Of a stretch of 64,000 bases of DNA, positions 37,201-50,855 are shown piece by piece. Every line of letters starts with the position of its first letter. The stretch's first letter is position 1. A program made the position numbers and the translations under genes. This DNA is from Astropecten irregularis. Its lineage: Eukaryota > Echinodermata > Asteroidea > Paxillosida > Astropectinidae. The stretch is taken from positions 23,636,983 through 23,700,982 of the forward strand of contig OZ020245.1 in NCBI GenBank assembly GCA_963971285.1, read 5' to 3'. Below the pieces are notes generated by a model, which had not been told where the DNA came from, made no database searches, and saw nothing but the letters and a program-made list of their open reading frames with translations.

Positions 37201-39757
37201 CTGTTATTTTGCCGTGTTTTTGACGTCAGCTGCATGGCTTGATTTCACTAGGTGCAAGTCGTGCTATACTTGAATTTTTTGCCATGAAAATGTCTTTGAA
37301 ATGTAATAAATGTGCTACCATCCTGTAGGGAACATCCGGGGCTACATTTTTGGCAGGTTTCATCTTGATCGGCTCAGTATTGAGGGAGTTATTTCCAACT
37401 CTAGCGCAATAAAAGTATGCCAAACTGTTATTTTGCCGTGTTTTTGACGTCAGCTGCATGGCTTGATTTCACTAGGTGCAAGTCGTGCTATACTTGAATT
37501 TTTGGCCATGAAAATGTCTTTGAAATGTAATAAATGTGCTACCATCCTGTAGGGAACATCCGGGGCTACATTTTTGGCAGGTTTCATCTTGATCGGCTCA
37601 GTATTGAGGGAGTTATTTCCAACTCTAGCGCAAAAATGCATGCCATACTGTTATTTTGCCGTGTTTTTTACTTCAGCTGGCTTGATTTCACTAGGTGCAA
37701 GTCGTGCTATACTTGAATTTTCCGCCATGAAAATGTCCTTGAAATGTGATAAATATGCTACCATCCTGTAGGGAACATCCAGGGCTACATCTTGGGCAGG
37801 TTTCATCTTGATCGGCTCAGTATTGAGGGAGTTATTTCCAACTCTAGCGCAATAAAAGTGTGCCAAACTGTTATTTTGCCGTGTTTTTGACGTCAGCTGC
37901 ATGGCTTGATTTCACTAGGTGCAAGTCGTGCTATACTTGAATTTTCCGCCATGAAAATGTCTTTGAAATGTGATAAATATGCTACCATCCTGTAGGGAAC
38001 ATCCAGGGCTACATCTTGGGCAGGTTTCATCTTGATCGGCTCAGTATTGAGGGAGTTATTTCCAACTCTAGCGCAATAAAAGTGTGCCAAACTGTTATTT
38101 TGCCGTGTTTTTGACGTCAGCTGCATGGCTTGATTTCACTAGGTGCAAGTCGTGCTATACTTGAATTTTTGGCCATGAAAATGTCTTTGAAATGTAATAA
38201 ATGTGCTACCATCCTGTAGGGAACATCCGGGGCTACATTTTTGGCAGGTTTCATCTTGATCGGCTCAGTATTGAGGGAGTTATTTCCAACTCTAGCGCAA
38301 TAAAAGTATGCCAAACTGTTATTTTGCCGTGTTTTTGACGTCAGCTGCATGGCTTGATTTCACTAGGTGCAAGTCGTGCTATACTTGAATTTTTGGCCAT
38401 GAAAATGTCTTTGAAATGTAATAAATGTGCTACCATCCTGTAGGGAACATCCGGGGCTACATTTTTGGCAGGTTTCATCTTGATCGGCTCAGTATTGAGG
38501 GAGTTATTTCCAACTCTAGCGCAATAAAAGTGTGCCAAACTGTTATTTTGCCGTGTTTTTGACGTCAGCTGCATGGCTTGATTTCACTAGGTGCAAGTCG
38601 TGCTATACTTGAATTTTTGGCCATGAAAATGTCTTTGAAATGTAATAAATGTGCTACCATCCTGTAGGGAACACCCGGGGCTACATTTTTGGCAGGTTTC
38701 ATCTTGATCGGCTCAGTATTGAGGGAGTTATTTCCAAGTCTAGCGCAAAAATGTATGCCATACTGTTATTTTGCCGTGTTTTTTACATCAGCTGGCTTGA
38801 TTTCACTAGGTGCAAGTCGTGCTATACTTGAATTTTTGGCCATGAAAATGTCTTTGAAATGTAATAAATGTGCTACCATCCTGTAGGGAACATCCGGGGC
38901 TACATTTTTGGCAGGTTTCATCTTGATCGGCTCAGTATTGAGGGAGTTATTTCCAAGTCTAGCGCAAAAATGTATGCCATACTGTTATTTTGCCGTGTTT
39001 TTGACGTCAGCTGCATGGCTTGATTTCACTAGGTGCAAGTCGTGCTATACTTGAATTTTTGGCCATGAAAATGTCTTTGAAATGTAATAAATGTGCTACC
39101 ATCCTGTAGGGAACATCCGGGGCTACATTTTTGGCAGGTTTCATCTTGATCGGCTCAGTATTGAGGGAGTTATTTCCAAGTCTAGCGCAAAAATGTATGC
39201 CATACTGTTATTTTGCCGTGTTTTTTACTTCAGCTGGCTTGATTTCACTAGGTGCAAGTGGTGCTATACTTGAATTTTCCGCCATGAAAATGTCTTTGAA
39301 ATGTGATAAATATGCTACCATCCTGTAGGGAACATCCAGGGCTACATCTTGGGCAGGTTTCATCTTGATCGGCTCAGTATTGAGGGAGTTATTTCCAACT
39401 CTAGCGCAATAAAAGTGTGCCAAACTGTTATTTTGCCGTGTTTTTGACGTCAGCTGCATGGCTTGATTTCACTAGGTGCAAGTCGTGCTATACTTGAATT
39501 TTTGGCCATGAAAATGTCTTTGAAATGTAATAAATGTGCTACCATCCTGTAGGGAACATCCGGGGCTACATTTTTGGCAGGTTTCATCTTGATCGGCTCA
39601 GTATTGAGGGAGTTATTTCCAACTCTAGCGCAATAAAAGTGTGCCAAACTGTTATTTTGCCGTGTTTTTGACGTCAGCTGCATGGCTTGATTTCACTAGG
39701 TGCAAGTCGTGCTATACTTGAATTTTTGGCCATGAAAATGTCTTTGAAATGTAATAA

Positions 39758-42110
39758 ATGTGCTACCATCCTGTAGGGAACATCCGGGGCTACATTTTTG
39801 GCAGGTTTCATCTTGATCGGCTCAGTATTGAGGGAGTTATTTCCAAGTCTAGCGCAAAAATGTATGCCATACTGTTATTTTGCCGTGTTTTTTACTTCAG
39901 CTGGCTTGATTTCACTAGGTGCAAGTGGTGCTATACTTGAATTTTTGGCCATGAAAATGTCTTTGAAATGTAATAAATGTGCTACCATCCTGTAGGGAAC
40001 ATCCGGGGCTACATTTTTGGCAGGTTTCATCTTGATCGGCTCAGTATTGAGGGAGTTATTTCCAAGTCTAGCGCAAAAATGTATGCCATACTGTTATTTT
40101 GCCGTGTTTTTGACGTCAGCTGCATGGCTTGATTTCACTAGGTGGAAGTCGTGCTATTCTTGATTTTTTGGCCATGAAAATGTCTTTGAAATGTAATAAA
40201 TGTGCTACCATCCTGTAGGGAACATCCGGGGCTACATTTTTGGCAGGTTTCATCTTGATCGGCTCAGTATTGAGGGAGTTATTTCCAAGTCTAGCGCAAA
40301 AATGTATGCCATACTGTTATTTTGCCGTGTTTTTGACGTCAGCTGCATGGCTTGATTTCACTAGGTGCAAGTCGTGCTATACTTGAATTTTTGGCCATGA
40401 AAATGTCTTTGAAATGTAATAAATGTGCTACCATCCTGTAGGGAACATCCGGGGCTACATTTTTGGCAGGTTTCATCTTGATCGGCTCAGTATTGAGGGA
40501 GTTATTTCCAAGTCTAGCGCAAAAATGTATGCCATACTGTTATTTTGCCGTGTTTTTTACTTCAGCTGGCTTGATTTCACTAGGTGCAAGTGGTGCTATA
40601 CTTGAATTTTCCGCCATGAAAATGTCTTTGAAATGTGATAAATATGCTACCATCCTGTAGGGAACATCCAGGGCTACATCTTGGGCAGGTTTCATCTTGA
40701 TCGGCTCAGTATTGAGGGAGTTATTTCCAACTCTAGCGCAATAAAAGTGTGCCAAACTGTTATTTTGCCGTGTTTTTGACGTCAGCTGCATGGCTTGATT
40801 TCACTAGATGCAAGTCGTGCTATACTTGAATTTTTGGCCATGAAAATGTCTTTGAAATGTAATAAATGTGCTACCATCCTGTAGGGAACATCCGGGGCTA
40901 CATTTTTGGCAGGTTTCATCTTGATCGGCTCAGTATTGAGGGAGTTATTTCCAACTCTAGCGCAATAAAAGTATGCCAAACTGTTATTTTGCCGTGTTTT
41001 TGACGTCAGCTGCATGGCTTGATTTCACTAGGTGCAAGTCGTGCTATACTTGAATTTTTGGCCATGAAAATGTCTTTGAAATGTAATAAATGTGCTACCA
41101 TCCTGTAGGGAACATCCGGGGCTACATTTTTGGCAGGTTTCATCTTGATCGGCTCAGTATTGAGGGAGTTATTTCCAACTCTAGCGCAAAAATGCATGCC
41201 ATACTGTTATTTTGCCGTGTTTTTTACTTCAGCTGGCTTGATTTCACTAGGTGCAAGTCGTGCTATACTTGAATTTTCCGCCATGAAAATGTCTTTGAAA
41301 TGTGATAAATATGCTACCATCCTGTAGGGAACATCCAGGGCTACATCTTGGGCAGGTTTCATCTTGATCGGCTCAGTATTGAGGGAGTTATTTCCAACTC
41401 TAGCGCAATAAAAGTGTGCCAAACTGTTATTTTGCCGTGTTTTTGACGTCAGCTGCATGGCTTGATTTCACTAGATGCAAGTCGTGCTATACTTGAATTT
41501 TTGGCCATGAAAATGTCTTTGAAATGTAATAAATGTGCTACCATCCTGTAGGGAACATCCGGGGCTACATTTTTGGCAGGTTTCATCTTGATCGGCTCAG
41601 TATTGAGGGAGTTATTTCCAAGTCTAGCGCAAAAATGTATGCCATACTGTTATTTTGCCGTGTTTTTTACTTCAGCTGGCTTGATTTCACTAGGTGCAAG
41701 TGGTGCTATACTTGAATTTTTGGCCATGAAAATGTCTTTGAAATGTAATAAATGTGCTACCATCCTGTAGGGAACATCCGGGGCTACATTTTTGGCAGGT
41801 TTCATCTTGATCGGCTCAGTATTGAGGGAGTTATTTCCAAGTCTAGCGCAAAAATGTATGCCATACTGTTATTTTGCCGTGTTTTTGACGTCAGCTGCAT
41901 GGCTTGATTTCACTAGGTGGAAGTCGTGCTATTCTTGATTTTTTGGCCATGAAAATGTCTTTGAAATGTAATAAATGTGCTACCATCCTGTAGGGAACAT
42001 CCGGGGCTACATTTTTGGCAGGTTTCATCTTGATCGGCTCAGTATTGAGGGAGTTATTTCCAAGTCTAGCGCAAAAATGTATGCCATACTGTTATTTTGC
42101 CGTGTTTTTT
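39758..42110 (+). repeat. 8-monomer unit, 1,775 bp, recurring here independently
   Basis: Landmarks 39,758/41,533, 39,798/41,573 and the private variant GGTGGAAGTCGTGCTATTC (40,141/41,916) are 1,775 bp apart. The same variant occurs once more at 45,907, offset 3,991 from the second. The period equals that at 21.5-25.3 kb because both are eight-monomer sums, but the monomer order differs. Confidence 0.8.
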
Positions 42111-42499
42111 ACTTCAGCTGGCTTGATTTCACTAGGTGCAAGTGGTGCTATACTTGAATTTTCCGCCATGCAAATGTCTTTGAAATGTAATAAATGTGCT
42201 ACCATCCTGTAGGGAACATCCAGGGCTACATTTTGGGCAGGTTTCATCTTGATCGGCTCAGTATTGAGGGAGTTATTTCCAACTCTAGCGCAATAAAAGT
42301 ATGCCAAACTGTTATTTTGCCGTGTCTTTGACGTGAGCTGCATGGCTTGATTTCACTAGGTGCAAGTGGTGCTATACTTGAATTTTGGGCCATGAAAATG
42401 TCTTTGAAATGTAATAAATGTGCTACCATCCTGTAGGGAACATCCGGGGCTACATTTTTGGCAGGTTTCATCTTGATCGGCTCAGTATTGAGGGAGTTA

Positions 42500-45400
42500 T
42501 TTCCAACTCTAGCGCAAAAATGTATGCCAAACTGTTATTTTGCCGTGTTTTTGACGTCAGCTGGCTTGATTTCACTAGGTGCAAGTCGTGCTATACTTGA
42601 ATTTTCCGCCATGAAAATGTCTTTGAAATGTGATAAATATGCTACTTTCCTGTAGGGAACATCCAGGGCTACTTTTTTGGCAGGTTTCATCTTGATCGGC
42701 TCAGTATTGAGGGAGTTATTTCCAACTCTAGCGCAATAAAAGTATGCCAAACTGTTATTTTGCCGTGTCTTTGACGTGAGCTGCATGGCTTGATTTCACT
42801 AGGTGCAAGTGGTGCTATACTTGAATTTTGGGCCATGAAAATGTCTTTGAAATGTAATAAATGTGCTACCATCCTGTAGGGAACATCCGGGGCTACTTTT
42901 TTGGCAGGTTTCATCTTGATCGGCTCAGTATTGAGGGAGTTATTTCCAACTCTAGCGCAATAAAAGTATGCCATACTGTTATTTTGCCGTGTTTTTTACA
43001 TCAGCTGGCTTGATTTCACTAGGTGCAAGTCGTGCTATACTTGAATTTTTGGCCATGAAAATGTCTTTGAAATGTAATAAATGTGCTACCATCCTGTAGG
43101 GAACATCCGGGGCTACATTTTTGGCAGGTTTCATCTTGATCGGCTCAGTATTGAGGGAGTTATTTCCAAGTCTAGCGCAAAAATGTATGCCATACTGTTA
43201 TTTTGCCGTGTTTTTGACGTCAGCTGCATGGCTTGATTTCACTAGGTGCAAGTCGTGCTATACTTGAATTTTTGGCCATGAAAATGTCTTTGAAATGTAA
43301 TAAATGTGCTACCATCCTGTAGGGAACATCCGGGGCTACATTTTTGGCAGGTTTCATCTTGATCGGCTCAGTATTGAGGGAGTTATTTCCAAGTCTAGCG
43401 CAAAAATGTATGCCATACTGTTATTTTGCCGTGTTTTTTACTTCAGCTGGCTTGATTTCACTAGGTGCAAGTGGTGCTATACTTGAATTTTCCGCCATGA
43501 AAATGTCTTTGAAATGTGATAAATATGCTACCATCCTGTAGGGAACATCCAGGGCTACATCTTGGGCAGGTTTCATCTTGATCGGCTCAGTATTGAGGGA
43601 GTTATTTCCAACTCTAGCGCAATAAAAGTGTGCCAAACTGTTATTTTGCCGTGTTTTTGACGTCAGCTGCATGGCTTGATTTCACTAGGTGCAAGTCGTG
43701 CTATACTTGAATTTTTGGCCATGAAAATGTCTTTGAAATGTAATAAATGTGCTACCATCCTGTAGGGAACATCCGGGGCTACATTTTTGGCAGGTTTCAT
43801 CTTGATCGGCTCAGTATTGAGGGAGTTATTTCCAACTCTAGCGCAATAAAAGTGTGCCAAACTGTTATTTTGCCGTGTTTTTGACGTCAGCTGCATGGCT
43901 TGATTTCACTAGGTGCAAGTCGTGCTATACTTGAATTTTTGGCCATGAAAATGTCTTTGAAATGTAATAAATGTGCTACCATCCTGTAGGGAACATCCGG
44001 GGCTACATTTTTGGCAGGTTTCATCTTGATCGGCTCAGTATTGAGGGAGTTATTTCCAAGTCTAGCGCAAAAATGTATGCCATACTGTTATTTTGCCGTG
44101 TTTTTGACGTCAGCTGGCTTGATTTCACTAGGTGCAAGTCGTGCTATACTTGAATTTTCCGCCATGAAAATGTCTTTGAAATGTGATAAATATGCTACTT
44201 TCCTGTAGGGAACATCCAGGGCTACTTTTTTGGCAGGTTTCATCTTGATCGGCTCAGTATTGAGGGAGTTATTTCCAACTCTAGCGCAATAAAAGTATGC
44301 CAAACTGTTATTTTGCCGTGTCTTTGACGTGAGCTGCATGGCTTGATTTCACTAGGTGCAAGTGGTGCTATACTTGAATTTTGGGCCATGAAAATGTCTT
44401 TGAAATGTAATAAATGTGCTACCATCCTGTAGGGAACATCCGGGGCTACTTTTTTGGCAGGTTTCATCTTGATCGGCTCAGTATTGAGGGAGTTATTTCC
44501 AACTCTAGCGCAATAAAAGTATGCCATACTGTTATTTTGCCGTGTTTTTTACATCAGCTGGCTTGATTTCACTAGGTGCAAGTCGTGCTATACTTGAATT
44601 TTTGGCCATGAAAATGTCTTTGAAATGTAATAAATGTGCTACCATCCTGTAGGGAACATCCGGGGCTACATTTTTGGCAGGTTTCATCTTGATCGGCTCA
44701 GTATTGAGGGAGTTATTTCCAAGTCTAGCGCAAAAATGTATGCCATACTGTTATTTTGCCGTGTTTTTGACGTCAGCTGCATGGCTTGATTTCACTAGGT
44801 GCAAGTCGTGCTATACTTGAATTTTTGGCCATGAAAATGTCTTTGAAATGTAATAAATGTGCTACCATCCTGTAGGGAACATCCGGGGCTACATTTTTGG
44901 CAGGTTTCATCTTGATCGGCTCAGTATTGAGGGAGTTATTTCCAAGTCTAGCGCAAAAATGTATGCCATACTGTTATTTTGCCGTGTTTTTTACTTCAGC
45001 TGGCTTGATTTCACTAGGTGCAAGTGGTGCTATACTTGAATTTTCCGCCATGAAAATGTCTTTGAAATGTGATAAATATGCTACCATCCTGTAGGGAACA
45101 TCCAGGGCTACATCTTGGGCAGGTTTCATCTTGATCGGCTCAGTATTGAGGGAGTTATTTCCAACTCTAGCGCAATAAAAGTGTGCCAAACTGTTATTTT
45201 GCCGTGTTTTTGACGTCAGCTGCATGGCTTGATTTCACTAGGTGCAAGTCGTGCTATACTTGAATTTTTGGCCATGAAAATGTCTTTGAAATGTAATAAA
45301 TGTGCTACCATCCTGTAGGGAACATCCGGGGCTACATTTTTGGCAGGTTTCATCTTGATCGGCTCAGTATTGAGGGAGTTATTTCCAACTCTAGCGCAAT

Positions 45401-45700
45401 AAAAGTGTGCCAAACTGTTATTTTGCCGTGTTTTTGACGTCAGCTGCATGGCTTGATTTCACTAGGTGCAAGTCGTGCTATACTTGAATTTTTGGCCATG
45501 AAAATGTCTTTGAAATGTAATAAATGTGCTACCATCCTGTAGGGAACATCCGGGGCTACATTTTTGGCAGGTTTCATCTTGATCGGCTCAGTATTGAGGG
45601 AGTTATTTCCAAGTCTAGCGCAAAAATGTATGCCATACTGTTATTTTGCCGTGTTTTTTACTTCAGCTGGCTTGATTTCACTAGGTGCAAGTGGTGCTAT
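42500..45700 (+). repeat. 7-monomer higher-order unit, 1,553 bp, two tandem copies
   Basis: Landmarks at 42,535, 42,687, 43,304, 43,421, 43,663 and 43,971 recur at +1,553 (44,088, 44,240, 44,857, 44,974, 45,216 and 45,524). Each unit contains one TGACGTGA monomer, one TTTACATCAGC monomer and one CCAGGG/CTTGGGC monomer. The 42.2-43.75 kb part is also found at 47.8-49.3 kb (offset 5,548). Confidence 0.85.
42651..42874 (+). repeat. Reference monomer, class Z (224 bp, TGACGTGA variant)
   Basis: It carries CCAGGGCTACTTTTTTGGC, CAATAAAAGTATGCC and GTGTCTTTGACGTGAGCTGC. The CRE position reads TGACGTGA (42,772-42,779), and a C-to-G change also destroys the E-box (GAGCTG). It therefore lacks both motifs. 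It typically follows a monomer ending GCTACTTTCC. Confidence 0.85.
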
Positions 45701-46329
45701 ACTTGAATTTTTGGCCATGAAAATGTCTTTGAAATGTAATAAATGTGCTTCCATCCTGTAGGGAACATCCGGGGCTACATTTTTGGCAGGTTTCATCTTG
45801 ATCGGCTCAGTATTGAGGGAGTTATTTCCAAGTCTAGCGCAAAAATGTATGCCATACTGTTATTTTGCCGTGTTTTTGACGTCAGCTGCATGGCTTGATT
45901 TCACTAGGTGGAAGTCGTGCTATTCTTGATTTTTTGGCCATGAAAATGTCTTTGAAATGTAATAAATGTGCTACCATCCTGTAGGGAACATCCGGGGCTA
46001 CATTTTTGGCAGGTTTCATCTTGATCGGCTCAGTATTGAGGGAGTTATTTCCAAGTCTAGCGCAAAAATGTATGCCATACTGTTATTTTGCCGTGTTTTT
46101 GACGTCAGCTGCATGGCTTGATTTCACTAGGTGCAAGTCGTGCTATACTTGAATTTTTGGCCATGAAAATGTCTTTGAAATGTAATAAATGTGCTACCAT
46201 CCTGTAGGGAACATCCGGGGCTACATTTTTGGCAGGTTTCATCTTGATCGGCTCAGTATTGAGGGAGTTATTTCCAACTCTAGCGCAATAAAAGTATGCC
46301 AAACTGTTATTTTGCCGTGTTTTTGACGT

Positions 46330-47700
46330 CAGCTGCATGGCTTGATTTCACTAGGTGCAAGTCGTGCTATTCTTGAATTTTTGGCCATGAAAATGTCTTT
46401 GAAATGTAATAAATGTGCTACCATCCTGTAGGGAACATCCGGGGCTACATTTTTGGCAGGTTTCATCTTGATCGGCTCAGTATTGAGGGAGTTATTTCCA
46501 AGTCTAGCGCAAAAATGTATGCCATACTGATATTTTGCTGTGTTTTTTACTTCAGCTGGCTTGATTTCACTAGGTGCAAGTGGTGCTATACTTGAATTTT
46601 CCGCCATGAAAATGTCTTTGAAATGTAATAAATGTGCTACCATCCTGTAGGGAACATCCAGGGCTACATTTTGGGCAGGTTTCATCTTGATCGGCTCAGT
46701 ATTGAGGGAGTTATTTCCAACTCTAGCGCAAAAATGTATGCCAAACTGTTATTTTGCCGTGTTTTTGACGTCAGCTGGCTTGATTTCACTAGGTGCAAGT
46801 CGTGCTATACTTGAATTTTCCGCCATGAAAATGTCTTTGAAATGTGATAAATATGCTACTTTCCTGTAGGGAACATCCAGGGCTACTTTTTTGGCAGGTT
46901 TCATCTTGATCGGCTCAGTATTGAGGGAGTTATTTCCAACTCTAGCGCAATAAAAGTATGCCAAACTGTTATTTTGCCGTGTCTTTGACGTGAGCTGCAT
47001 GGCTTGATTTCACTAGGTGCAAGTGGTGCTATACTTGAATTTTTGGCCATGAAAATGTCTTTGAAATGTAATAAATATGCTACCATCCCGTAGGGAACAT
47101 CCGGGGCTACATTTTTGGCAGGTTTCATCTTGATCGGCTCAGTATTGAGGGAGTTATTTCCAACTCTAGCGCAAAAAAAGTATGCCAAAGTGTTATTTTG
47201 TCGTGTTTTTGACGTCAGCTGCATGGCTTGATTTCACTAGGTGCAAGTCGTGCTATACTCGAATTTTTGGCCATGAAAATGTCTTTGAAATGTAATAAAT
47301 GTGCTACCACCCTGTAGGGAACATCCGGGGCTACATTTTTGGCAGGTTTCATCTTGATCGGCTCAGTATTGAGGGAGTTATTTCCAACTCTAGCGCAAAA
47401 ATGCATGCCATACTGTTATTTTGCCGTGTTTTTTTACTTCAGCTGGCTTGATTTCACTAGGTGCAAGTCGTGCTATACTTGAATTTTCCGCCATGAAAAT
47501 GTCTTTGAAATGTAATAAATGTGCTACCATCCTGTAGGGAACATCCGGGGCTACATTTTTGGCAGGTTTCATCTTGATCGGCTCAGTATTGAGGGAGTTA
47601 TTTCCAAGTCTAGCGCAAAAATGTATGCCATACTGTTATTTTGCCGTGTTTTTGACGTCAGCTGCATGGCTTGATTTCACTAGGTGCAAGTCGTGCTATA
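46330..47700 (+). repeat. Segment copied at +4,876 and in part at +16,167 bp
   Basis: Landmarks 46,413, 46,632, 46,749, 46,901, 47,215 and 47,390 recur at +4,876 (51,289 to 52,266). A private double change, ACTGATATTTTGCTGTG, is at 46,526, 51,402 and 62,693, so a third partial copy lies 11,291 bp beyond the second. TATACTCGAAT and CCACCCTG are shared by the first two copies. The first copy alone has CATCCCGTAGG near 47,086. Confidence 0.85.
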
Positions 47701-47789
47701 CTTGAATTTTTGGCCATGAAAATGTCTTTGAAATGTAATAAATGTGCTACCATCCTGTAGGGAACATCCAGGGCTACATTTTGGGCAGG

Positions 47790-50150
47790 TTTCATCTTGA
47801 TCGGCTCAGTATTGAGGGAGTTATTTCCAACTCTAGCGCAATAAAAGTATGCCAAACTGTTATTTTGCCGTGTCTTTGACGTGAGCTGCATGGCTTGATT
47901 TCACTAGGTGCAAGTGGTGCTATACTTGAATTTTGGGCCATGAAAATGTCTTTGAAATGTAATAAATGTGCTACCATCCTGTAGGGAACATCCGGGGCTA
48001 CATTTTTGGCAGGTTTCATCTTGATCGGCTCAGTATTGAGGGAGTTATTTCCAACTCTAGCGCAAAAATGTATGCCAAACTGTTATTTTGCCGTGTTTTT
48101 GACGTCAGCTGGCTTGATTTCACTAGGTGCAAGTCGTGCTATACTTGAATTTTCCGCCATGAAAATGTCTTTGAAATGTGATAAATATGCTACTTTCCTG
48201 TAGGGAACATCCAGGGCTACTTTTTTGGCAGGTTTCATCTTGATCGGCTCAGTATTGAGGGAGTTATTTCCAACTCTAGCGCAATAAAAGTATGCCAAAC
48301 TGTTATTTTGCCGTGTCTTTGACGTGAGCTGCATGGCTTGATTTCACTAGGTGCAAGTGGTGCTATACTTGAATTTTGGGCCATGAAAATGTCTTTGAAA
48401 TGTAATAAATGTGCTACCATCCTGTAGGGAACATCCGGGGCTACTTTTTTGGCAGGTTTCATCTTGATCGGCTCAGTATTGAGGGAGTTATTTCCAACTC
48501 TAGCGCAATAAAAGTATGCCATACTGTTATTTTGCCGTGTTTTTTACATCAGCTGGCTTGATTTCACTAGGTGCAAGTCGTGCTATACTTGAATTTTTGG
48601 CCATGAAAATGTCTTTGAAATGTAATAAATGTGCTACCATCCTGTAGGGAACATCCGGGGCTACATTTTTGGCAGGTTTCATCTTGATCGGCTCAGTATT
48701 GAGGGAGTTATTTCCAAGTCTAGCGCAAAAATGTATGCCATACTGTTATTTTGCCGTGTTTTTGACGTCAGCTGCATGGCTTGATTTCACTAGGTGCAAG
48801 TCGTGCTATACTTGAATTTTTGGCCATGAAAATGTCTTTGAAATGTAATAAATGTGCTACCATCCTGTAGGGAACATCCGGGGCTACATTTTTGGCAGGT
48901 TTCATCTTGATCGGCTCAGTATTGAGGGAGTTATTTCCAAGTCTAGCGCAAAAATGTATGCCATACTGTTATTTTGCCGTGTTTTTTACTTCAGCTGGCT
49001 TGATTTCACTAGGTGCAAGTGGTGCTATACTTGAATTTTCCGCCATGAAAATGTCTTTGAAATGTGATAAATATGCTACCATCCTGTAGGGAACATCCAG
49101 GGCTACATCTTGGGCAGGTTTCATCTTGATCGGCTCAGTATTGAGGGAGTTATTTCCAACTCTAGCGCAATAAAAGTGTGCCAAACTGTTATTTTGCCGT
49201 GTTTTTGACGTCAGCTGCATGGCTTGATTTCACTAGGTGCAAGTCGTGCTATACTTGAATTTTTGGCCATGAAAATGTCTTTGAAATGTAATAAATGTGC
49301 TACCATCCTGTAGGGAACATCCGGGGCTACATTTTTGGCAGGTTTCATCTTGATCGGCTCAGTATTGAGGGAGTTATTTCCAACTCTAGCGCAATAAAAG
49401 TATGCCAAACTGTTATTTTGCCGTGTTTTTGACGTCAGCTGCATGGCTTGATTTCACTAGGTGCAAGTCGTGCTATACTTGAATTTTTGGCCATGAAAAT
49501 GTCTTTGAAATGTAATAAATGTGCTACCATCCTGTAGGGAACATCCGGGGCTACATTTTTGGCAGGTTTCATCTTGATCGGCTCAGTATTGAGGGAGTTA
49601 TTTCCAACTCTAGCGCAAAAATGCATGCCATACTGTTATTTTGCCGTGTTTTTTACTTCAGCTGGCTTGATTTCACTAGGTGCAAGTCGTGCTATACTTG
49701 AATTTTCCGCCATGAAAATGTCTTTGAAATGTGATAAATATGCTACCATCCTGTAGGGAACATCCAGGGCTACATCTTGGGCAGGTTTCATCTTGATCGG
49801 CTCAGTATTGAGGGAGTTATTTCCAACTCTAGCGCAATAAAAGTGTGCCAAACTGTTATTTTGCCGTGTTTTTGACGTCAGCTGCATGGCTTGATTTCAC
49901 TAGGTGCAAGTCGTGCTATACTTGAATTTTTGGCCATGAAAATGTCTTTGAAATGTAATAAATGTGCTACCATCCTGTAGGGAACATCCGGGGCTACATT
50001 TTTGGCAGGTTTCATCTTGATCGGCTCAGTATTGAGGGAGTTATTTCCAAGTCTAGCGCAAAAATGTATGCCATACTGTTATTTTGCCGTGTTTTTTACT
50101 TCAGCTGGCTTGATTTCACTAGGTGCAAGTCGTGCTATACTTGAATTTTT
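47790..50150 (+). repeat. Segment copied at +9,743 bp (57.5-59.9 kb)
   Basis: Landmarks 47,792, 47,966, 48,235, 48,852, 49,211, 49,519 and 49,962 recur at exactly +9,743. Its right-hand part (48.85-51.1 kb) is also present at +6,643 (55.5-57.76 kb). The region 47.8-60 kb therefore holds overlapping copies of the same material at three positions. Confidence 0.85.
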
Positions 50151-50636
50151 GGCCATGAAAATGTCTTTGAAATGTAATAAATGTGCTACCATCCTGTAGG
50201 GAACATCCGGGGCTACATTTGTGGCAGGTTTCATCTTGATCGGCTCAGTATTGAGGGAGTTATTTCCAAGTCTAGCGCAAAAATGTATGCCATACTGTTA
50301 TTTTGCCGTGTTTTTGACGTCAGCTGCATGGCTTGATTTCACTAGGTGCAAGTCGTGCTATTCTTGAATTTTTGGCCATGAAAATGTCTTTGAAATGTAA
50401 TAAATGTGCTACCATCCTGTAGGGAACATCCGGGGCTACATTTTTGGCAGGTTTCATCTTGATCGGCTCAGTATTGAGGGAGTTATTTCCAAGTCTAGCG
50501 CAAAAATGTATGCCATACTGTTATTTTGCCGTGTTTTTTACTTCAGCTGGCTTGATTTCACTAGGTGCAAGTGGTGCTATACTTGAATTTTCCGCCATGC
50601 AAATGTCTTTGGAATGTAATAAATGTGCTACCATCC

Positions 50637-50855
50637 TGTAGGGAACATCCAGGGCTACATTTTGGGCAGGTTTCATCTTGATCGGCTCAGTATTGAGGGA
50701 GTTATTTCCAACTCTAGCGCAAAAATGTATGCCAAACTGTTATTTTGCCGTGTTTTTGACGTCAGCTGGCTTGATTTCACTAGGTGCAAGTCGTGCTATA
50801 CTTGAATTTTCCGCCATGAAAATGTCTTTGAAATGTGATAAATATGCTACTTTCC
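50637..50855 (+). repeat. Reference monomer, class E (219 bp, CRE intact)
   Basis: It carries CCAGGGCTACATTTTGGGC, CCAACTC, CAAAAATGTATGCCAAAC and TTTTTGACGTCAGCTGGC. It has the short length but an intact CRE, showing that the CATG indel and the CRE substitutions are separable. Confidence 0.85.

Larger units (their letters stand above)
32910..39925 (+). repeat. 15-monomer higher-order unit, 3,333 bp, just over two tandem copies
   Basis: Landmarks at 33,092, 33,534, 34,117, 34,784, 35,316, 35,758 and 36,117 recur at exactly +3,333. Private variants shared by both copies are GTGGTACTATAC, ATGTCCTTGAAATG and TTTACATCAGCTGG. Each copy has few private changes: 35,498 T versus A at 38,831, and 38,674 C versus T at 35,341. 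The left boundary is where the upstream monomer reads CCAGGG...CTTGGGC instead of CCGGGG...TTTTGGC. Similarity to a third partial copy ends near 39,925, at AGTCGTGC versus AGTGGTGC. Confidence 0.9.
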
